Shown here in pieces: positions 23,216-35,344 of a stretch of 64,000 nucleotides of DNA (positions are counted from its first letter, which is position 1; each line of letters begins with the position of its first letter). The stretch lies in assembly GCA_002749535.1 (NCBI GenBank), contig MZZL01000398.1, positions 434,001 through 498,000 of the forward strand, in the 5' to 3' direction. Position numbers and translations under genes: made by a program. The DNA comes from Apophysomyces variabilis. Taxonomy: Eukaryota > Mucoromycota > Mucoromycetes > Mucorales > Mucoraceae. The notes under the pieces were generated by a model. The model did not search any database. It saw only the letters and a list, made by a program, of their open reading frames with translations, and had not been told where the DNA came from.

Positions 23216-24865
23216 TTACAACGCTCTTATACTTGTTACTTCTTTCATCGCTTCTCTTTCCCAATGTTCTAGTAGATATCCTTTCTCTTTGTGCCAAACT
23301 ATGTTCCCGCCATTGACACGTTCATCTGTCACTTCCCCTAGCACCAGTAATTGGTATTGCCTATTTCTGGCGATGGCCTTGGCATCCACACGCACTGGCT
23401 GGAAAATACTAGATGAAAGGGTCGGATGGGACCTAGCAAGACTTTCATGAACCCTGCTGGTATGCTCGACAGTTACAGGTTTCTTGGCATCCTCGCGAGA
23501 TGGCGTGCTTGTCCCACTATCATAACCATCATCATCGCCTTCATCACCTGTGGTAGCAGGGGATAGCGCATTGGATTCGTCCATGTCATCTTCTGGACCG
23601 TTGCGAAGCGGCAAATGCAGCGAACGGGCTGACCTTAACATTCGCCGGCCAGGGTCAAACATGATAAGGTTGCGATTGCCATCTTTGAGGAGCTCAATCC
23701 CCACCACCGTCCGACTGTGTCCAGAGTGCTGCAGATAGAGAGGCGGACGATCAGTGATATGAACCAGTTTCTGACGAGAAGACTGCATCAGCATGTCCAA
23801 TGCATTTTGATTCGGTTCTGGCTTCTCTTTTTCTTCCTTAGGACCTTCAAAGTAATATTGTATCCAATCAAACAGTGTATCATGCGAATTGTTCGGTCCC
23901 GAACGTTGATGGAAGTCTATAATGGAGCAGCGAATGCCAAGATATACTAGCATCGTGTAGACTTCCGTGGTGCCAATCCACTTCCTTGTCTGATAAACAC
24001 GATGGCCTAGCTGCTGTCGGCCCAGCTGATCGAAACCTGCAAAAATCGAAACTCATATTTAGTCGTTGTGCTCTAGAAATCTAAGTGTATTTTGTTCTCG
24101 ATTTGTGACCTTGCTCCCATGCTTTCTCGAGGAGAAGCTGTAATCCTGGGATATCTGGTACTTGTTTGAGAGCAGGGGCGCCTGCTTGACGGTAGCGTTC
24201 AAGGAATGTCATCAGCATCTCACAATTTCTATATCCACAGCCCCATCCAAGATCCATCGGTCCAGTGGCAATATGATCTGTATAGGGACTACAAAGGTAG
24301 ATGGCAGCAATGGTGGCTTTTCTTTTAGAATTTGTAAAGTTTGCTTCCAGACGCGGTATCACTACACAATTGGGAACAACTTTTTGTTTTGGTCCAAAGT
24401 TTTATTTTCTTCTTCTTCTTCTTCTTCTTCTCTCAAAAGGAGAGAGTCATTTACTAAAAGAGAACTCATACCTTCTGTTCGACTTTCTGATCTCAGCAAA
24501 CCCAGCGTGTCCCATAATTTGTCATCTGCATTAATAACATCTCGGGCGTATCCAGACTGGTATCGTTTAGTTGGCCGTCTATCTCCCTGGTCACTAAGAT
24601 CTTTTCTCTATCCCTATGTTACGACCCAGAATTTTCTTTTTCTTTTTCTTCTTTTTCCGGCACGCAAGTTAGAAGGACTACCTTTAAGCTATGATTGGCT
24701 AATATTTCCTCGTTTTCCAGTTTTTGAGCGAGGTGTTCATCCATATGGACCTGCCATGCGCTTTTGGGGACTGCATGTCATGAGAAGAAGAGTTACTCTG
24801 CTGCTGTGCTCACCAAGTTGCTGACAGTATTCAACAGTGCAACGTACATTTTCGGTCGGGTTCAT
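23216..24865 (-). CDS. ZUP1/Mug105-type C78 deubiquitinase
   Basis: This is a cysteine peptidase of the UfSP/C78 family that cleaves ubiquitin chains (ZUP1 prefers K63 chains and acts in DNA damage responses). The start at 24865 is followed by a C2H2 finger, CTVEYCQ...WQVHMDEH, split by an intron. The catalytic domain has MDLGWGCGYRNCEM with the nucleophilic Cys (about 24230), then IPGLQLLLEKAWEQ. After an intron (about 24030-24115) come the segment ending VYLGIRCSIIDFHQR and HSGHSRTVVGIE, where the last His is the expected catalytic histidine, with MFDPGR supplying the acidic residue. The C-terminal part has a low-complexity DDGYDSGTSTPS insert and ends at 23216. An intron near 24380-24510 carries a GAA microsatellite. 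Confidence 0.88.
24409..24433. repeat. CTT/GAA microsatellite
   Basis: About eight CTT units (GAA on the gene strand). In my exon model they lie in an intron of the deubiquitinase gene (donor GTATGA near 24500, acceptor AAAAAG near 24382). If that intron were retained the repeat would encode polyglutamate before a frame stop. Confidence 0.8.
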
Positions 24866-26862
24866 GTCGTGTGATTTACGTGCTTTTTCCAGTTTTTTAA
24901 GGACAAAGAGTTTTTTCTTATGCAAAAAAAAAGAGAGCTAGTTATTTTTTCGTGACGGGGGGACACAGAAACCGGCAAAACTGTTTTTACGTCTGCGGAG
25001 AACAAAGTTGGACTAACGAATAAGCTTCTTCGTGGTTGTTTCACGCATTTGCTAGGTTATTCTTAGGAATAGGACAAGGAAGCCCTGTATTGCTCATTTA
25101 ATCCCACGTAAAAAGAAACAGTAATATTCAATTTGTGCACTGACACGGTCTATTACTCTGCCATATGCAACCTATGCGTGGATTTTTGACAGACAGCACG
25201 GATTCCTTATAAGGCTTGCTATCCATCACTATAGAATAGAAATCCAATTGGCGACAGTCACCACATAAAAAAGCGATAGCTAGAGGGAATTTTTTTTCCT
25301 TCATGTTGTGGCGGGGATAGTCGGCAATCATATTTTACGTCTCAGTCTTCAACTTTTTTTTCTTTGTTGTACTTATTTAAGGGCCCACTAAATTCAGACG
25401 ATTATTCAGATCAGCATCTAGTGGAATCAAGCGATGCTACCATTTGTAGTATTTCTACCAAATTAGCAACATGTATAGATCATATTAAGCTGCATGGCTA
25501 GAAAAGCGCTTCTTTGTTACCGGCATTTTTCAATGCCTAGTGTAAAATCATCGTAAACAAAAATAAAAAGTAGAACTTTTCTCTTCTTTCTCTTTTCTCT
25601 TTATTTATTTCCCAGACAGTTCCACTCTAGAATTCAACTGCGGGAATGGAATGTATATAACGCGAGCCATTGGAATCTCAATTCAATTAGCGAAAAATTG
25701 ATTACACAGGAAAGCGTTTGATACTTAGTGAACTTTCGTGTCTCCTTTTTTTCCGGTAAAAGTTATTGCATGTTAAATTTTACTGACGAGGGACATCCAT
25801 GTGATGTTATACGCGTATTTATTTTGATATCCGTAAGCATATTTGGCGGGTTTATGGAAGTTTTTTTTAAAATCAGCTGAAATATAGCCGTTTGCAGAAA
25901 CAAATAGAGTTGGCTTTTAGTTCTGTTCGTTATATACAAAAATAGAAGCTAGCAATTTAAAACGCTATGTCCCTCTTATTCTTTCTACAATTAAAGGTTA
26001 GAAGAGCTAACTCTAGAGCCACCGAAGGAAAGGAAGAGTGCCAAGTCTTGACTTGTGCAACATCAAAGAAGTGGAATATAGCGGTCAAGCAAAGAAAGCA
26101 TCATTAAGGAAGAAATACCGGTAGATACGGAACACAAAACAGCTATGTCGTCCCCAATTCCCGGATTAATCAGATCGAGTAAGGAAGACCATGAGCTCAT
26201 CGTGCATATACCAATGCAACCTGTACCTCTGTGTAGCTTAGAGCGTTTTGGCGTTTATAGCGCATTCCATTTAAGCAAACGATCATAACAGCCTATGCAT
26301 GCTTGAAGATGCAGCATCGCTAAAAGCGTACTAGTTGTCCGATACGTATTTTGATGTCGCTATTTTACGTTATAATGGAAAACCCGTGCTATTTTGGTGC
26401 AACATTCTTGGTAAAGGTTACAGTACGACATATTGGCGGGGAATAATTATGTTGTTGTTGTCGCGCCGGTTATTGGTCTTCTATTTGTCCACAGAGGAAT
26501 ATAAAAGCGAGATAGAGCCGAAACATCACAGGATCACGCAAAATCTATATCTTGTTTTCCCTTTTCTCTTGCAGAGGTACAAGAAAAGATAAACGTAGAA
26601 CTGCGTTGAAGTAAACTTAAGTCTTAGAATGTTTTTTTGCGTTATACAAAGGAAAGAAATGACTTCAGACAACTGCTGTCGAATAACAAGGGTAGAATAG
26701 GAAATGGGGGCCAATTTATTTTTTTTAATACCACAAAAACGGATAAGCTTTCATGGGGCGCTTCATTTAAGGTCTTCTTCTTTTCTTTTTTCTTTTCTAT
26801 CTCAATCTTTCTTTTACTTGCCTGCTTTAAGTGGCCATGTCCTAAACTATTTTCTTTTCTTG
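24866..26862. other. Intergenic DNA, about 2 kb, no gene recognised
   Basis: This is AT-rich DNA separating two divergently transcribed genes (deubiquitinase to the left, velvet gene to the right). Short open frames such as 26335-26592 have no recognisable features. T-rich tracts at 26770-26860 are the probable velvet-gene leader. Confidence 0.45.
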
Positions 26863-27974
26863 ATGTCACAGAAACAACCGCACGAAGATTCTCTAGAAGA
26901 GAACATATATACACAAAGTAACTATTACGACGACCTAAACAATGTACAATCAACTTCTCGAGAAGGTGCTCAGAGGTTCAACATGAAAATGAAGAGACGA
27001 GACCAAGTTGAAGCCCTTATAAGTGGTTTTACTCCACCACAACTACAGCTAGCTAGGCAACAAGCCGTACAAGATGTACCAGATATAAAGTAATAATTAG
27101 TTGTTGTATACTAAAACCCCACAACTCACACAAACCCAACAAAAAAATCAAAACAAAAAAATTTAGGACCTACACACTTTGTATCCGAGAACAACCGCAG
27201 CAATGTCGTCTATCCTATCATGGAGAAAAAGATAATCGTCCAATTGATCCCGTACCAATTGTGCAGTTAACTGTACGAGATCAAAACAATCAAATCGACC
27301 AGGAGTAGGCAGATCCAAGTATATGAATATTGACGCCAAAGTTTAGCGCAAATTTGCTCTAGCTAACACATGCAAACACCATTCTAGCTCATTCGCCAAT
27401 CCTTTCTATGTATTGCATGTGTCCTTGTGGAATGAAGAAATGACAGAGGAATACCAACTAGCGGATCACGCACGCGTCCTGACAGGGCCACTAGTCAGTT
27501 CATCAGCGGCACTTCGGGATCTAGACCAACAGCTGGGTCTTTATTTTGCGTTCCCTGAGTTGAACGTGCGAGTTGTCGGTCGATATCGACTCCAATTTAA
27601 TCTTCTGTACCTTGGCAGGTTTGTGTATACTGAGCTTTCTTTTTTCTTTACCAATTGCTATGTTGTTGTAAATTGCGTGATCACTAAAAGAAACAAAAAT
27701 ATTGATTGTAAACAGAAACAAAGTACTGGCGCACATTTTCTCCGATCCATTCACTGTTTATCCAGCCAAACTATTTCCTGGTATGAAAGGTAAGATGAAA
27801 ATAAGATGAAAGCAATTCATTATTATTAGCACTGGTACTATCATTATTTTATCATTCAATTCTGACTCTATGAGATTAGAATCGAGTCCATTAGCTAGGC
27901 ATCTTGCTCAACAAGGTTTACGGCTGCCTATCCGGAATCAGGTCCGGAAAAAAAAGGAGAAAAGTGCAACCTAA
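26863..27974 (+). CDS. Velvet-domain transcription regulator
   Basis: Velvet proteins are fungal DNA-binding regulators of development and secondary metabolism with an NF-kB-like fold. Five exons (26863-27089, 27167-27304, 27388-27618, 27716-27789, 27880-27974) give 254 residues in one frame. The velvet domain is complete: YTLCIREQPQQCRLSYHGEK, RPIDPVPIVQL, NPFYVLHVSLW, the LTGPLVSSSAALRDLDQQ block, FPELNVRVVGRYRLQFNLL, and the C-terminal FTVYPAKLFPGMKGESSPLA then QGLRLPIR. It ends in a basic tail (RKKKEKSA). About 85 residues precede the domain. The protein is little more than the domain, as in short VelB/VosA relatives. Which branch it belongs to needs a tree. The start ATG follows a T-rich leader. 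Confidence 0.92.
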
Positions 27975-28750
27975 AGGAGGATATTCTTGTTTGGCAATAA
28001 ACACAGCACATGAAACAACATGGCTGCCCATTCCCAAACCTTGGGTCAGAAACTATATCTAGCTGCATATGGCAACTTCTCTATGACGGGTCACTTACTG
28101 AAGACTTTCCCTAATTGAACAGATAATTGGTTAGGAAACAGAATTGCATCATGATTATAAATTATGAGAAATCTGCCATATCGCTTGTAAAAGTTAACTT
28201 AGAAAGAGATTTCTCTGGTTTCATTTGTATTCTATTCTATTACTAATAGTAAGATTAAAACATTGCTGCAGTGCTTAGTAAATGCTAAGTAGCAGCATCT
28301 TTTTTTTGGTTGCATGAGTAATAAATGAACATAGGCGCAGCAAAGGCTGTGAAGTCAGAGAGAGGGTCCTATAGCGGGGAAAGAAAAAAGTGCGGGAGAT
28401 TCAAAGGCCGCACAGGAATGGGCGCCTCGCTCTTTCACATTGGATGGGCCACAAGGTTAGGTGGATCCTCCCTCTTTTCGTGCTATAGGTGAGTGTGGAT
28501 CAGTACACCCACATTTCCTGCGAAAATCGAGAATAGAGAGGATGGGGGTGGATGGATGATTGGATGGAGGAATAGATGGAAACGGAATGTCAAAAACGCT
28601 GAAAGGGTGTTGATGACTAATGCAACCTCGGGGCTTGAGTGAGAAACAGGAAGAACCGGAAACTTTTAAATAGAGAAGGCGCACACACCCAACTTGAGAT
28701 GAGTTCTTCATTCTGAATTCGCTTTTGTTTCTTCTTTCCAGTTATTAGCC
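27975..28750. promoter_or_regulatory. Intergenic region with ribosomal protein promoter
   Basis: About 780 bp lie between the velvet stop and the uL16 start. No open frame was recognised. The proximal 300 bp contain GGATGG/TGGATGGAT runs (28535-28580) and a TTTAAATAG element at 28666-28674 about 80 bp before the ATG, plausible core promoter sequence. The assignment is inference. Confidence 0.35.
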
Positions 28751-29401
28751 ATGGGTCGTCGTCCCGCACGTTGTTACCGTTACTGTAAGAACAAGCCTTA
28801 CCCCAAGAGCAGATACTGCCGTGGTGTCCCCGATGCCAAGATCAGAATCTACGATTTGGGTCGCAAGAAGGCTCATGTTGACGATTTCCCTCTTTGCGTC
28901 CACTTGGTTTCCAACGAATACGAACAGCTTTCTGCCGAAGCTCTTGAAGCTGGCCGTATCTGTGCTAACAAGTACATCGCCAAGACTTCCGGCAAGGACT
29001 CCTTCCACTTGCGTGTCCGTGTCCACCCCTTCCACGTTACTCGTATCAACAAAATGTTGTCCTGTGCCGGTGCCGATAGATTGCAAACCGGTATGCGTGG
29101 TGCTTTCGGCAAGCCCAACGGTCTCGTTGCCCGTGTGAACATTGGCCAGATCATCTTCTCCGTCCGTACCAAGGACTCCAACAAGGCTGTCGTCATTGAA
29201 GCCTTGAGACGCTGCAAGTACAAGTTCCCTGGCCAGCAGAAGATCATCATCTCCAACAAGTGGGGTTTCACTCCCTTGACCCGTGAGGAATACGTTGAAG
29301 CTCGCAGCGCTGGTAAGCTTCGACCTGACGGTTGTTACGTCAAGTTCGTCCCTGAAAAGGGTCCTTTGGATAACTACTTCCGTGCTGCCAGCAGAGTTTA
29401 A
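28751..29401 (+). CDS. RPL10: Large-subunit ribosomal protein uL16 (L10)
   Basis: A component of the cytosolic 60S subunit near the peptidyl-transferase centre. The single uninterrupted exon encodes 216 residues, the normal eukaryotic length. Conserved segments include [50 protein letters not shown], the loop [20 protein letters not shown], and [12 protein letters not shown]. Codon use is strongly biased to C-ending and preferred codons, unlike its neighbours, as expected for high expression. It is one of the few intronless genes here. No internal irregularity is seen. Confidence 0.98.
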   Translation: MGRRPARCYRYCKNKPYPKSRYCRGVPDAKIRIYDLGRKKAHVDDFPLCVHLVSNEYEQLSAEALEAGRICANKYIAKTSGKDSFHLRVRVHPFHVTRINKMLSCAGADRLQTGMRGAFGKPNGLVARVNIGQIIFSVRTKDSNKAVVIEALRRCKYKFPGQQKIIISNKWGFTPLTREEYVEARSAGKLRPDGCYVKFVPEKGPLDNYFRAASRV

Positions 29402-29629
29402 ATTTCTGCTTGATCAACCATAAATAATCAATGGGATGTTTTGTTTTAAAGAAATAGTTACTTCTACTTTTTTTGTTCTTGTTCTTTTTCTTTGTCTTTT
29501 GATTTGTGGGTTAATAATGATGTCAAAAGTTTAGGTGAATAAGGGGGGAGAGCTATGGAGATATGCCGATAGAGAAGTTACTATGTGCGGAGAAAAGGAT
29601 ATATTCAGCATGTGCTTCCATCGTAATAA

Positions 29630-31215
29630 TTAATGGAGGAGTGGTTTGGTTTTCGTTCGCCTTTGGTTGGTATCAGGAGTGTCACAAAGATTCGAGCTGT
29701 CGGTTGTAGATAGCTGATCATCATGAAGTAAAGATCTCGCCTGTTCAATTTCACTGTCTATACAACATTGCATATTTGGAGCCAACTTGGTTTCCCAGGT
29801 TAATTCAAGCTGCCGCCGGTCAGAGGTAATCAGATAAACTCCCATAAATTCAATCAGGCAACCTAAAACAAATCTGGAGTCATGTAATCAATAAGTGGCT
29901 ATACATACCCCAGACCTGTTTATATCCCCCCTACCTCGATAGATGAGATGCATCATCATTGTCGAAATCGCGATAGATCATTGCACTTCCAATGATGGCT
30001 GAACTTGTGAAAAGTACAAACTGAGTGGGGATGACAGCTGTTGAATCAAATCGTTGTAGTGCTTTGTTCAAGTATTTAATCTGCATGACAGCAGTTGAGA
30101 TCAAGACCAAGATAAGTACATAAGACACTGTGTAACTGTTCCGGAAAACGATTAGGTTACAACCTATCTATCCACCCGCTTACCTGAACAAGTTGTACAA
30201 GGTCAAATTAAGCAACGATGAGAGACTTTTTGTTGCCAGTACCGTATAGGCACCTAGTAGATATGTAGATTAAAATTTGGATGAGGATGGAAATAGCGTA
30301 CAAATCACCCACCATAGAGAGCACAAAGGCCAAGGTCGATGCCGATGTATTGCGAACCATAGCGTGGTGATAGTACGGTAAGGAGCAGAATTAAATTACA
30401 AGTAAGAACATAAAACACGATTGAGCGCATTTGTGTCAATGCTGCCGAGACTAGTTCAGGTGATAACTAAAACAGAGTGTGAAAAATAAGTAACCTCGGG
30501 AAATGAAAACCATACCTGTATCTCGTGGCTTTTCGAACTCCAAACCACACCTGCTGCACCTATCATGGCAAGTAAACTGCCAAAAACATCTCTTTTTCGA
30601 AATCGCTCATTTAACAGACATGGTGCTAATAAAGCATTGGATACCAGAGTTGTTGTACCAAGTGGTGCGATCGTAGAAGCAGGTGCAAATCCATAGGCTG
30701 TATAAGAACAGTATATATATAAATCCGTTTTGTGTTTGTCGTGGGTAGTTTTGACACTTACCCATAAAGTTACCAATTTCACCGCATATCATAAAAAATA
30801 TTCCCAACCACCAAGTTTTTGATCGTAAATAGCGTACATCGTCTGTACTACTTAAACTGTCTCCATAATCGTATGACGGGACGGATCCGTACGTAGAACT
30901 GGATGATCGAGATGAAACACAGCCAATTTCAGTTCGTTCTAATGATAGCTTGTTATGCTAACAAGGAAAAGACGAGTTAAATATTTCTGATACAATCGAA
31001 CGCTTTTTCCTTTCTCTTAGGTTGTTTTTACCGCTAGTTTTTGAATATTCAGGGCGAATGAGATGAGGAGCTGCATCCAGTATAAGTGACCTTGGTTCAG
31101 CCTTTCTTTGATTTCAAGAGATGTCTCTTACATTGCCGCAAATGGCCAAAGCAATGCCCACAATAGAATTTGCCTCTGCAATGGTACTTCTCTGTAACAG
31201 CGCAGAGATATACAT
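29630..31215 (-). CDS. NIPA-type Mg2+ transporter (DMT superfamily)
   Basis: A multi-pass membrane protein of the NIPA/DUF803 family, thought to move Mg2+. The minus strand starts at 31215. The first helix has NSIVGIALAICGN, then after an intron LLISFALNIQKLA. A hydrophilic loop rich in serine follows (about 30840-30960), then TWWLGIFFMICGEIGNF. After an intron comes the family hallmark AYGFAPASTIAPLGTT with NALLAPCLLNERFRKRD and GSLLAMIGAAGVVW. Farther on are VMQIKYLNKALQRFDSTAVI and PTQFVLFTSSAIIGSAMIYR, both diagnostic. The C-terminal hydrophilic tail of about 60 residues ends at 29630. I estimate seven or eight exons; those at 30170-30460 are read less surely. Start and loop suggest it is full length. 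Confidence 0.88.
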
Positions 31216-31567
31216 AGCAGTAAAGACAAAGACACAGAAAGAAAAAATGGAAATGAAATTTCTTTATGGCTGAAGAGCGGAAAGTGAACATGAGAACTTT
31301 AACAGGTATGTGTCACCAGTTGCCATGAAATGGCCATAAAGAGAGAAATACAGCGAGGCCGCCCTTTTCTTTGATTTCCAACGTACTCATTGTTACTAAA
31401 CTTCTGTGCCTTTTTTACACTCCTTTTCATTCTGGATTTATTATCTCCGCTCAAAGACCCGAGAATTCAACGGCCTGTGTCCTATTTTTACTCTTACCCA
31501 ACCTTTTCTTCCCTTCCCTCTTTCTTTTTTATCATCTTTCTTTTCCAATTTTTCTGCTTCAATTACC

Positions 31568-33031
31568 ATGGAAACCGAAACACGACGACAGAGCCAGACA
31601 ATGTGGCTAAAGCAACGTCCTCGGAATATGAGTGTATCCGGGCAACCTCGTCGTGTTGACAGAGAATTAGAACGTATCAAAAGCTTAGGTGTCGTATCGA
31701 AAACATTCACAATTGATGAACCCGTTACGCCATCATCAACCTCTTCTGCTGGTACTTCGGACCAAAATTTTTCTGTTACACACCCGGATACTAGACGGAG
31801 TAGCCTATGTAGTGACAATACCATTGAAACCAACCCAACACAAGAGGATATGCCATTAGAGAAACAAACTCATGTTTGGGCCCCCCCACCATCGTCGGAA
31901 GAACCACACTCTCGTATTGAATACCTCGAGCAACGTCACGCCGACGACCTACAATTACTGAATGAGGCACGAGAAGAAGTCGCGTTCTATAAACAACAAC
32001 TATCACAACAGGAGCGAACAATGAAAGAAACCATACAAACCTACCTCGAGCAAAAAGAACAGGAGACTATCAAAGTACGGCAGCTGTCGGAGATCATCTC
32101 GAAACAAGATCGCCTTATTGCGGAACTTGAGCATCTTCAGCCTGGCACCGAGATACAGGCACTCCGACAAGAGCTAGCTGAACTGCGCGAAGCAAAGCTT
32201 CAACTCATGCAAATGATTACTTCCTTGCATGGTGAACTTGAAATGAGCCAAGGTCAAACACGTCTTATGATGCTAGTCTCCACAGAGATCCAGAACAGTT
32301 TTGACAAACAAAAACAGCAAGTCGACCAACACATGGAGATGCTACAAAATGAGTTGCGAGAAAAAGAAGAATTGCTAAGGCAATATCAGCCGGAAACACC
32401 AAGGCAAACAGAAGACACAGTCATTGTACGACCTCGGACCAACAGCACTTCGACCTTTGGTTCTTCCTTATGCCATCTAGAAGAGGAACGTATCTCACAG
32501 CTGAGCTACACTTCCTCGCAACAAAGTCGATCCTCTATCCCTAAAGCGGTTCATGACAGCCGCAGGAGGAGCAACAGTAGCAGACGCAGTAGTAGTACAC
32601 ACACATCGACCAATAATGGTTCCCCTCGAAGGTCCTACATCGCCAAGTGGTCTGGCACCACCGCAATTCCCCCTCCTACACCGCCACCTAATGACCCTTT
32701 ACCACCTGTACCTACTATCGATGTCTCCCGTTCCCATCGCTCTCTCTCACCTCCTCGAACCGTTCCACCGCGAAATATGCTGCCGCCTGGCAATAGTCCG
32801 ACAAAACATGTCTCGGTAGATGTCGCCAGCACTCAATCCACCTCAGCAGTCCATGCCACATCCTCACTTCGTGTGGACGACTGGCAACAACCAAGGGTGG
32901 GTACAAAATGGATGGACGATCCGGAGAATACAATCAACCCCGTACGATCACGTAGTTCAACTTCTGTTTCTGAGAAACAACGATCAGCATTTTGGAAAGG
33001 AATGAAAAAGAAATGGATTGTGCGGTCATAA
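31568..33031 (+). CDS. Coiled-coil protein of unknown function
   Basis: A single exon of 487 residues. The ATG at 31568 is preferred because the upstream part of the open frame is a pyrimidine-rich leader. Residues about 1-110 are Ser/Thr-rich and probably disordered. Residues about 115-280 form a strong heptad-like coiled coil (EYLEQRHADDLQLLNEAREE, QALRQELAELREAKLQLMQM). The C-terminal third is low complexity, with SRRSSSTHTS and the proline-rich run AIPPPTPPPNDPLPPVP, a possible SH3 or profilin ligand, ending in the basic FWKGMKKKWIVRS. I do not recognise a family. The architecture suggests a scaffold or cytoskeletal adaptor, which is only inference. Confidence 0.75.
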   Translation: METETRRQSQTMWLKQRPRNMSVSGQPRRVDRELERIKSLGVVSKTFTIDEPVTPSSTSSAGTSDQNFSVTHPDTRRSSLCSDNTIETNPTQEDMPLEKQTHVWAPPPSSEEPHSRIEYLEQRHADDLQLLNEAREEVAFYKQQLSQQERTMKETIQTYLEQKEQETIKVRQLSEIISKQDRLIAELEHLQPGTEIQALRQELAELREAKLQLMQMITSLHGELEMSQGQTRLMMLVSTEIQNSFDKQKQQVDQHMEMLQNELREKEELLRQYQPETPRQTEDTVIVRPRTNSTSTFGSSLCHLEEERISQLSYTSSQQSRSSIPKAVHDSRRRSNSSRRSSSTHTSTNNGSPRRSYIAKWSGTTAIPPPTPPPNDPLPPVPTIDVSRSHRSLSPPRTVPPRNMLPPGNSPTKHVSVDVASTQSTSAVHATSSLRVDDWQQPRVGTKWMDDPENTINPVRSRSSTSVSEKQRSAFWKGMKKKWIVRS

Positions 33032-33140
33032 CATCGCATAAATTTCATTATAAAACAAAAAAGACACAAAACTCGCTGCCGGCAGCGTAGGCTTCATTTA
33101 CACAATAAAAAGAGAAAAGGACGTTTCATTTTTCTTTGCT

Positions 33141-34639
33141 TTATGCTGTCCGCAATGGTTTTAGTTCCTCTTGATGTCGTTGTCTTTCACACGCACAAAA
33201 TCCATCATCTCCCTGTACGTTCTCTTGACAATCTCCGCAGCAATAGATACCTTTTGAAGAACATGTGTCGCAACAGAGAACCAACAAATGGCAATGTGTA
33301 CTAGAGCACTTCTGATACCGATCCCACAATCGATCACACACCTGGCATTTGCTCACGACGGCTTTATCGCCATCAATCCCCAGCGCTTGTCGTGCATCAA
33401 AAACATAATTCTTTCCCTGCCATAAAGGTTCTCTTTCTCCATGACTGTTCCACCACTCGATGTAGTTATGTATGCCACCGTCTAGCATGAGAATCTTGGT
33501 ATCTTTCGAAAGCGCTTCCCGCATATAAGCAGTAGCCTTCTCACAGCGTATGCCACTAAAAATAGGAAGCATGCATGAGTTGGCCATGCCAATACCAAGC
33601 GGAGATGCCACTTCTTTCTTTCCTTTTTTTTTGGTCTAGTCTTACCCAGTACAGTAGGTTAGCACTGTTTTGTTTTCGAGCGCCTCTCTGTTTCTGTTGA
33701 TGTAATCCGGGAATCGGCTGAATTTACGGATAGCAGGTGTGATGGCCCCTTTGAAATGACCGATCCGACTTTCATAGTAATTGCGTGTATCTAACAGGAC
33801 GACGTTCTCCTTTTCGCTCCTCAGAAACTCATCAAATTCTGCAGGACTAAGTTTCGCTTGCCGATGATAGGGATCCTGAAGTGCATCCAGCGTAATCACG
33901 GATTGTCCGAGAGGACATATTTCATCCACAAGTTTCACAGAAAGATCAGCAAAAGCGTGACGACAGCCTTGCGAAGGTTTGAAGAATTGGTAACGACGGG
34001 ATACAAGCGACGGATCATCGTCGCACTGGGCCAATTGGAGTGAGCTCAAGACAGGGGTTGTGCTGACCCAGTCAATATAGGCTTCAATGTCTTTGGTCGT
34101 TCCAGCCAAGGTGGCATTGATGCCCTCTTGCGCAATCCTTACTTTTCCTGTCAGATTCCATTGTTGGCATTTATCGAGATGGACAGAAGCATATTCATAA
34201 GCGTCGTCAATACGGTGGTATCGGTAAAACAAGATGACTCTTGATGCATTCTTGTCACAAGAGCAAGATATGGAAATGGGATCCGAAGCGCCCTGACAAG
34301 TTTTAAAATAAAGCACCCATGCATCAGCAGGGTGAAAAAGCAATCCTGTTATTGGCAATAACTCACTTTGGCAGCTCGTCGGCTCTTAAGTACATTCGAT
34401 TCTTTCATCGTTGTTGTTGTGCTTGTTGTATTATTGCTTGATCGGGACTGATTCTTTTGTTCCTGAATGGCCTGCTTATATTGCTGAATTTCTAGGGCGT
34501 GATAACTGACTGCATGTCTACTGATCGCTTCGATCGATTGGTATTCCAGCTCACAACAGAACCATTGATTTTCGCCCTTTCGCTTTTCTCTCAACCATTG
34601 GTGGATCGCCCGACGTCTACTGCATTGCTTTTTCGACAT
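33141..34639 (-). CDS. Rhodanese-domain protein, TSTD2/TrhO-like
   Basis: The family includes TrhO, which hydroxylates uridine-34 of tRNAs, and animal TSTD2. Start at 34639 (MSKKQCSRRR). An N-terminal segment holds C..E...H-type residues similar to the TSTD2 finger. After an intron (about 34290-34355) comes the UPF0176-type domain (VILFYRYHRIDDAYEY; GKVRIAQEGINATLAGT), then the rhodanese domain (NVVLLDTRNYYESRIGHFKG) with the active-site cysteine in TYCTGGIRCEKA, split by an intron at about 33560-33645. It is followed by LDGGIHNYIEWW. The C-terminal cysteine-rich tail (C..C, CC..C pairs, 33180-33340) is probably zinc binding. Length and domain order match TSTD2. The enzymatic role here is inferred. 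Confidence 0.88.
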
Positions 34640-35344
34640 TAGGAAAACGACAAACAGAAAAAAAAATGGGAAGCGGTGGCGGTCACAACGTAGTTTTTTG
34701 ATCCAGTTTGCGACTGTAATGTTTTCCAAGCGAAATTGTGTATTGTATGTATTCAATGCAACTTTTGAGCGGGTTTATTGTTTAAGTGCACAATGTGCTT
34801 AAATTAAAGAAATAATGAGAAAATCTGATTCCTGTAAACTTAGCGATCCACTATGTTCGCTCTATGTTCGTCGTCTAAGAACGAAAAACACCCTGACCAT
34901 ACTGAGTCACTTTTTCTTTTTTATCCTTTTTTATTTGCGTTGCTATTTCCTCCAGTAATTTATTACAGACAATTATTGAATTTTTTCCTCGTGATAACAC
35001 AATTGTCTTGTCATTGTTGCGATGATCAATGCTCTGCATAAAAGGGGGAAGGCGGGAAGGTATTGTCTGAGTCGTTTTTTGACAACCTGGACTAAATCGG
35101 GAATTGAAAAAGTGTACATTGCCTAAAGTGGCATGAAGGGCGGGTAGGTGGTAAAAGTAAGCCGGATACGTGTAAGGTCTTGCTCCCTCTTTCCCCGCAT
35201 CGGTAGGTAAAATCCATCCATCCATCCATCCATCCTGTGGGAAGACAAACGATACAACGAATTGCAACATGGACGAATGGAGAACCTCTTTGCACGACAT
35301 AATTGATCTGAACAAAACCCTTTTGTTTTAGAAACTATTTCAGT
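34640..35344. promoter_or_regulatory. Divergent promoter region with ATCC tandem repeat
   Basis: About 700 bp between the divergent rhodanese and eS10 genes. It contains a short (ATCC)n tract at about 35214-35234. No gene was recognised. The sequence presumably includes both promoters. Confidence 0.4.

Noticed and set aside
26144..26287. Small open frame starting ATGTCGTCC
   Set aside because: 47 codons with no hydrophobic, zinc or repeat signature and no splice extension.
28751..29271. Long antisense and alternative-frame ORFs over the uL16 gene
   Set aside because: These are by-products of the strong codon bias of the ribosomal protein gene.
35210..35236. ATCC repeats considered as a CRISPR-like array
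   Set aside because: It is a simple 4-bp microsatellite without spacers; no CRISPR array occurs in this eukaryotic window.
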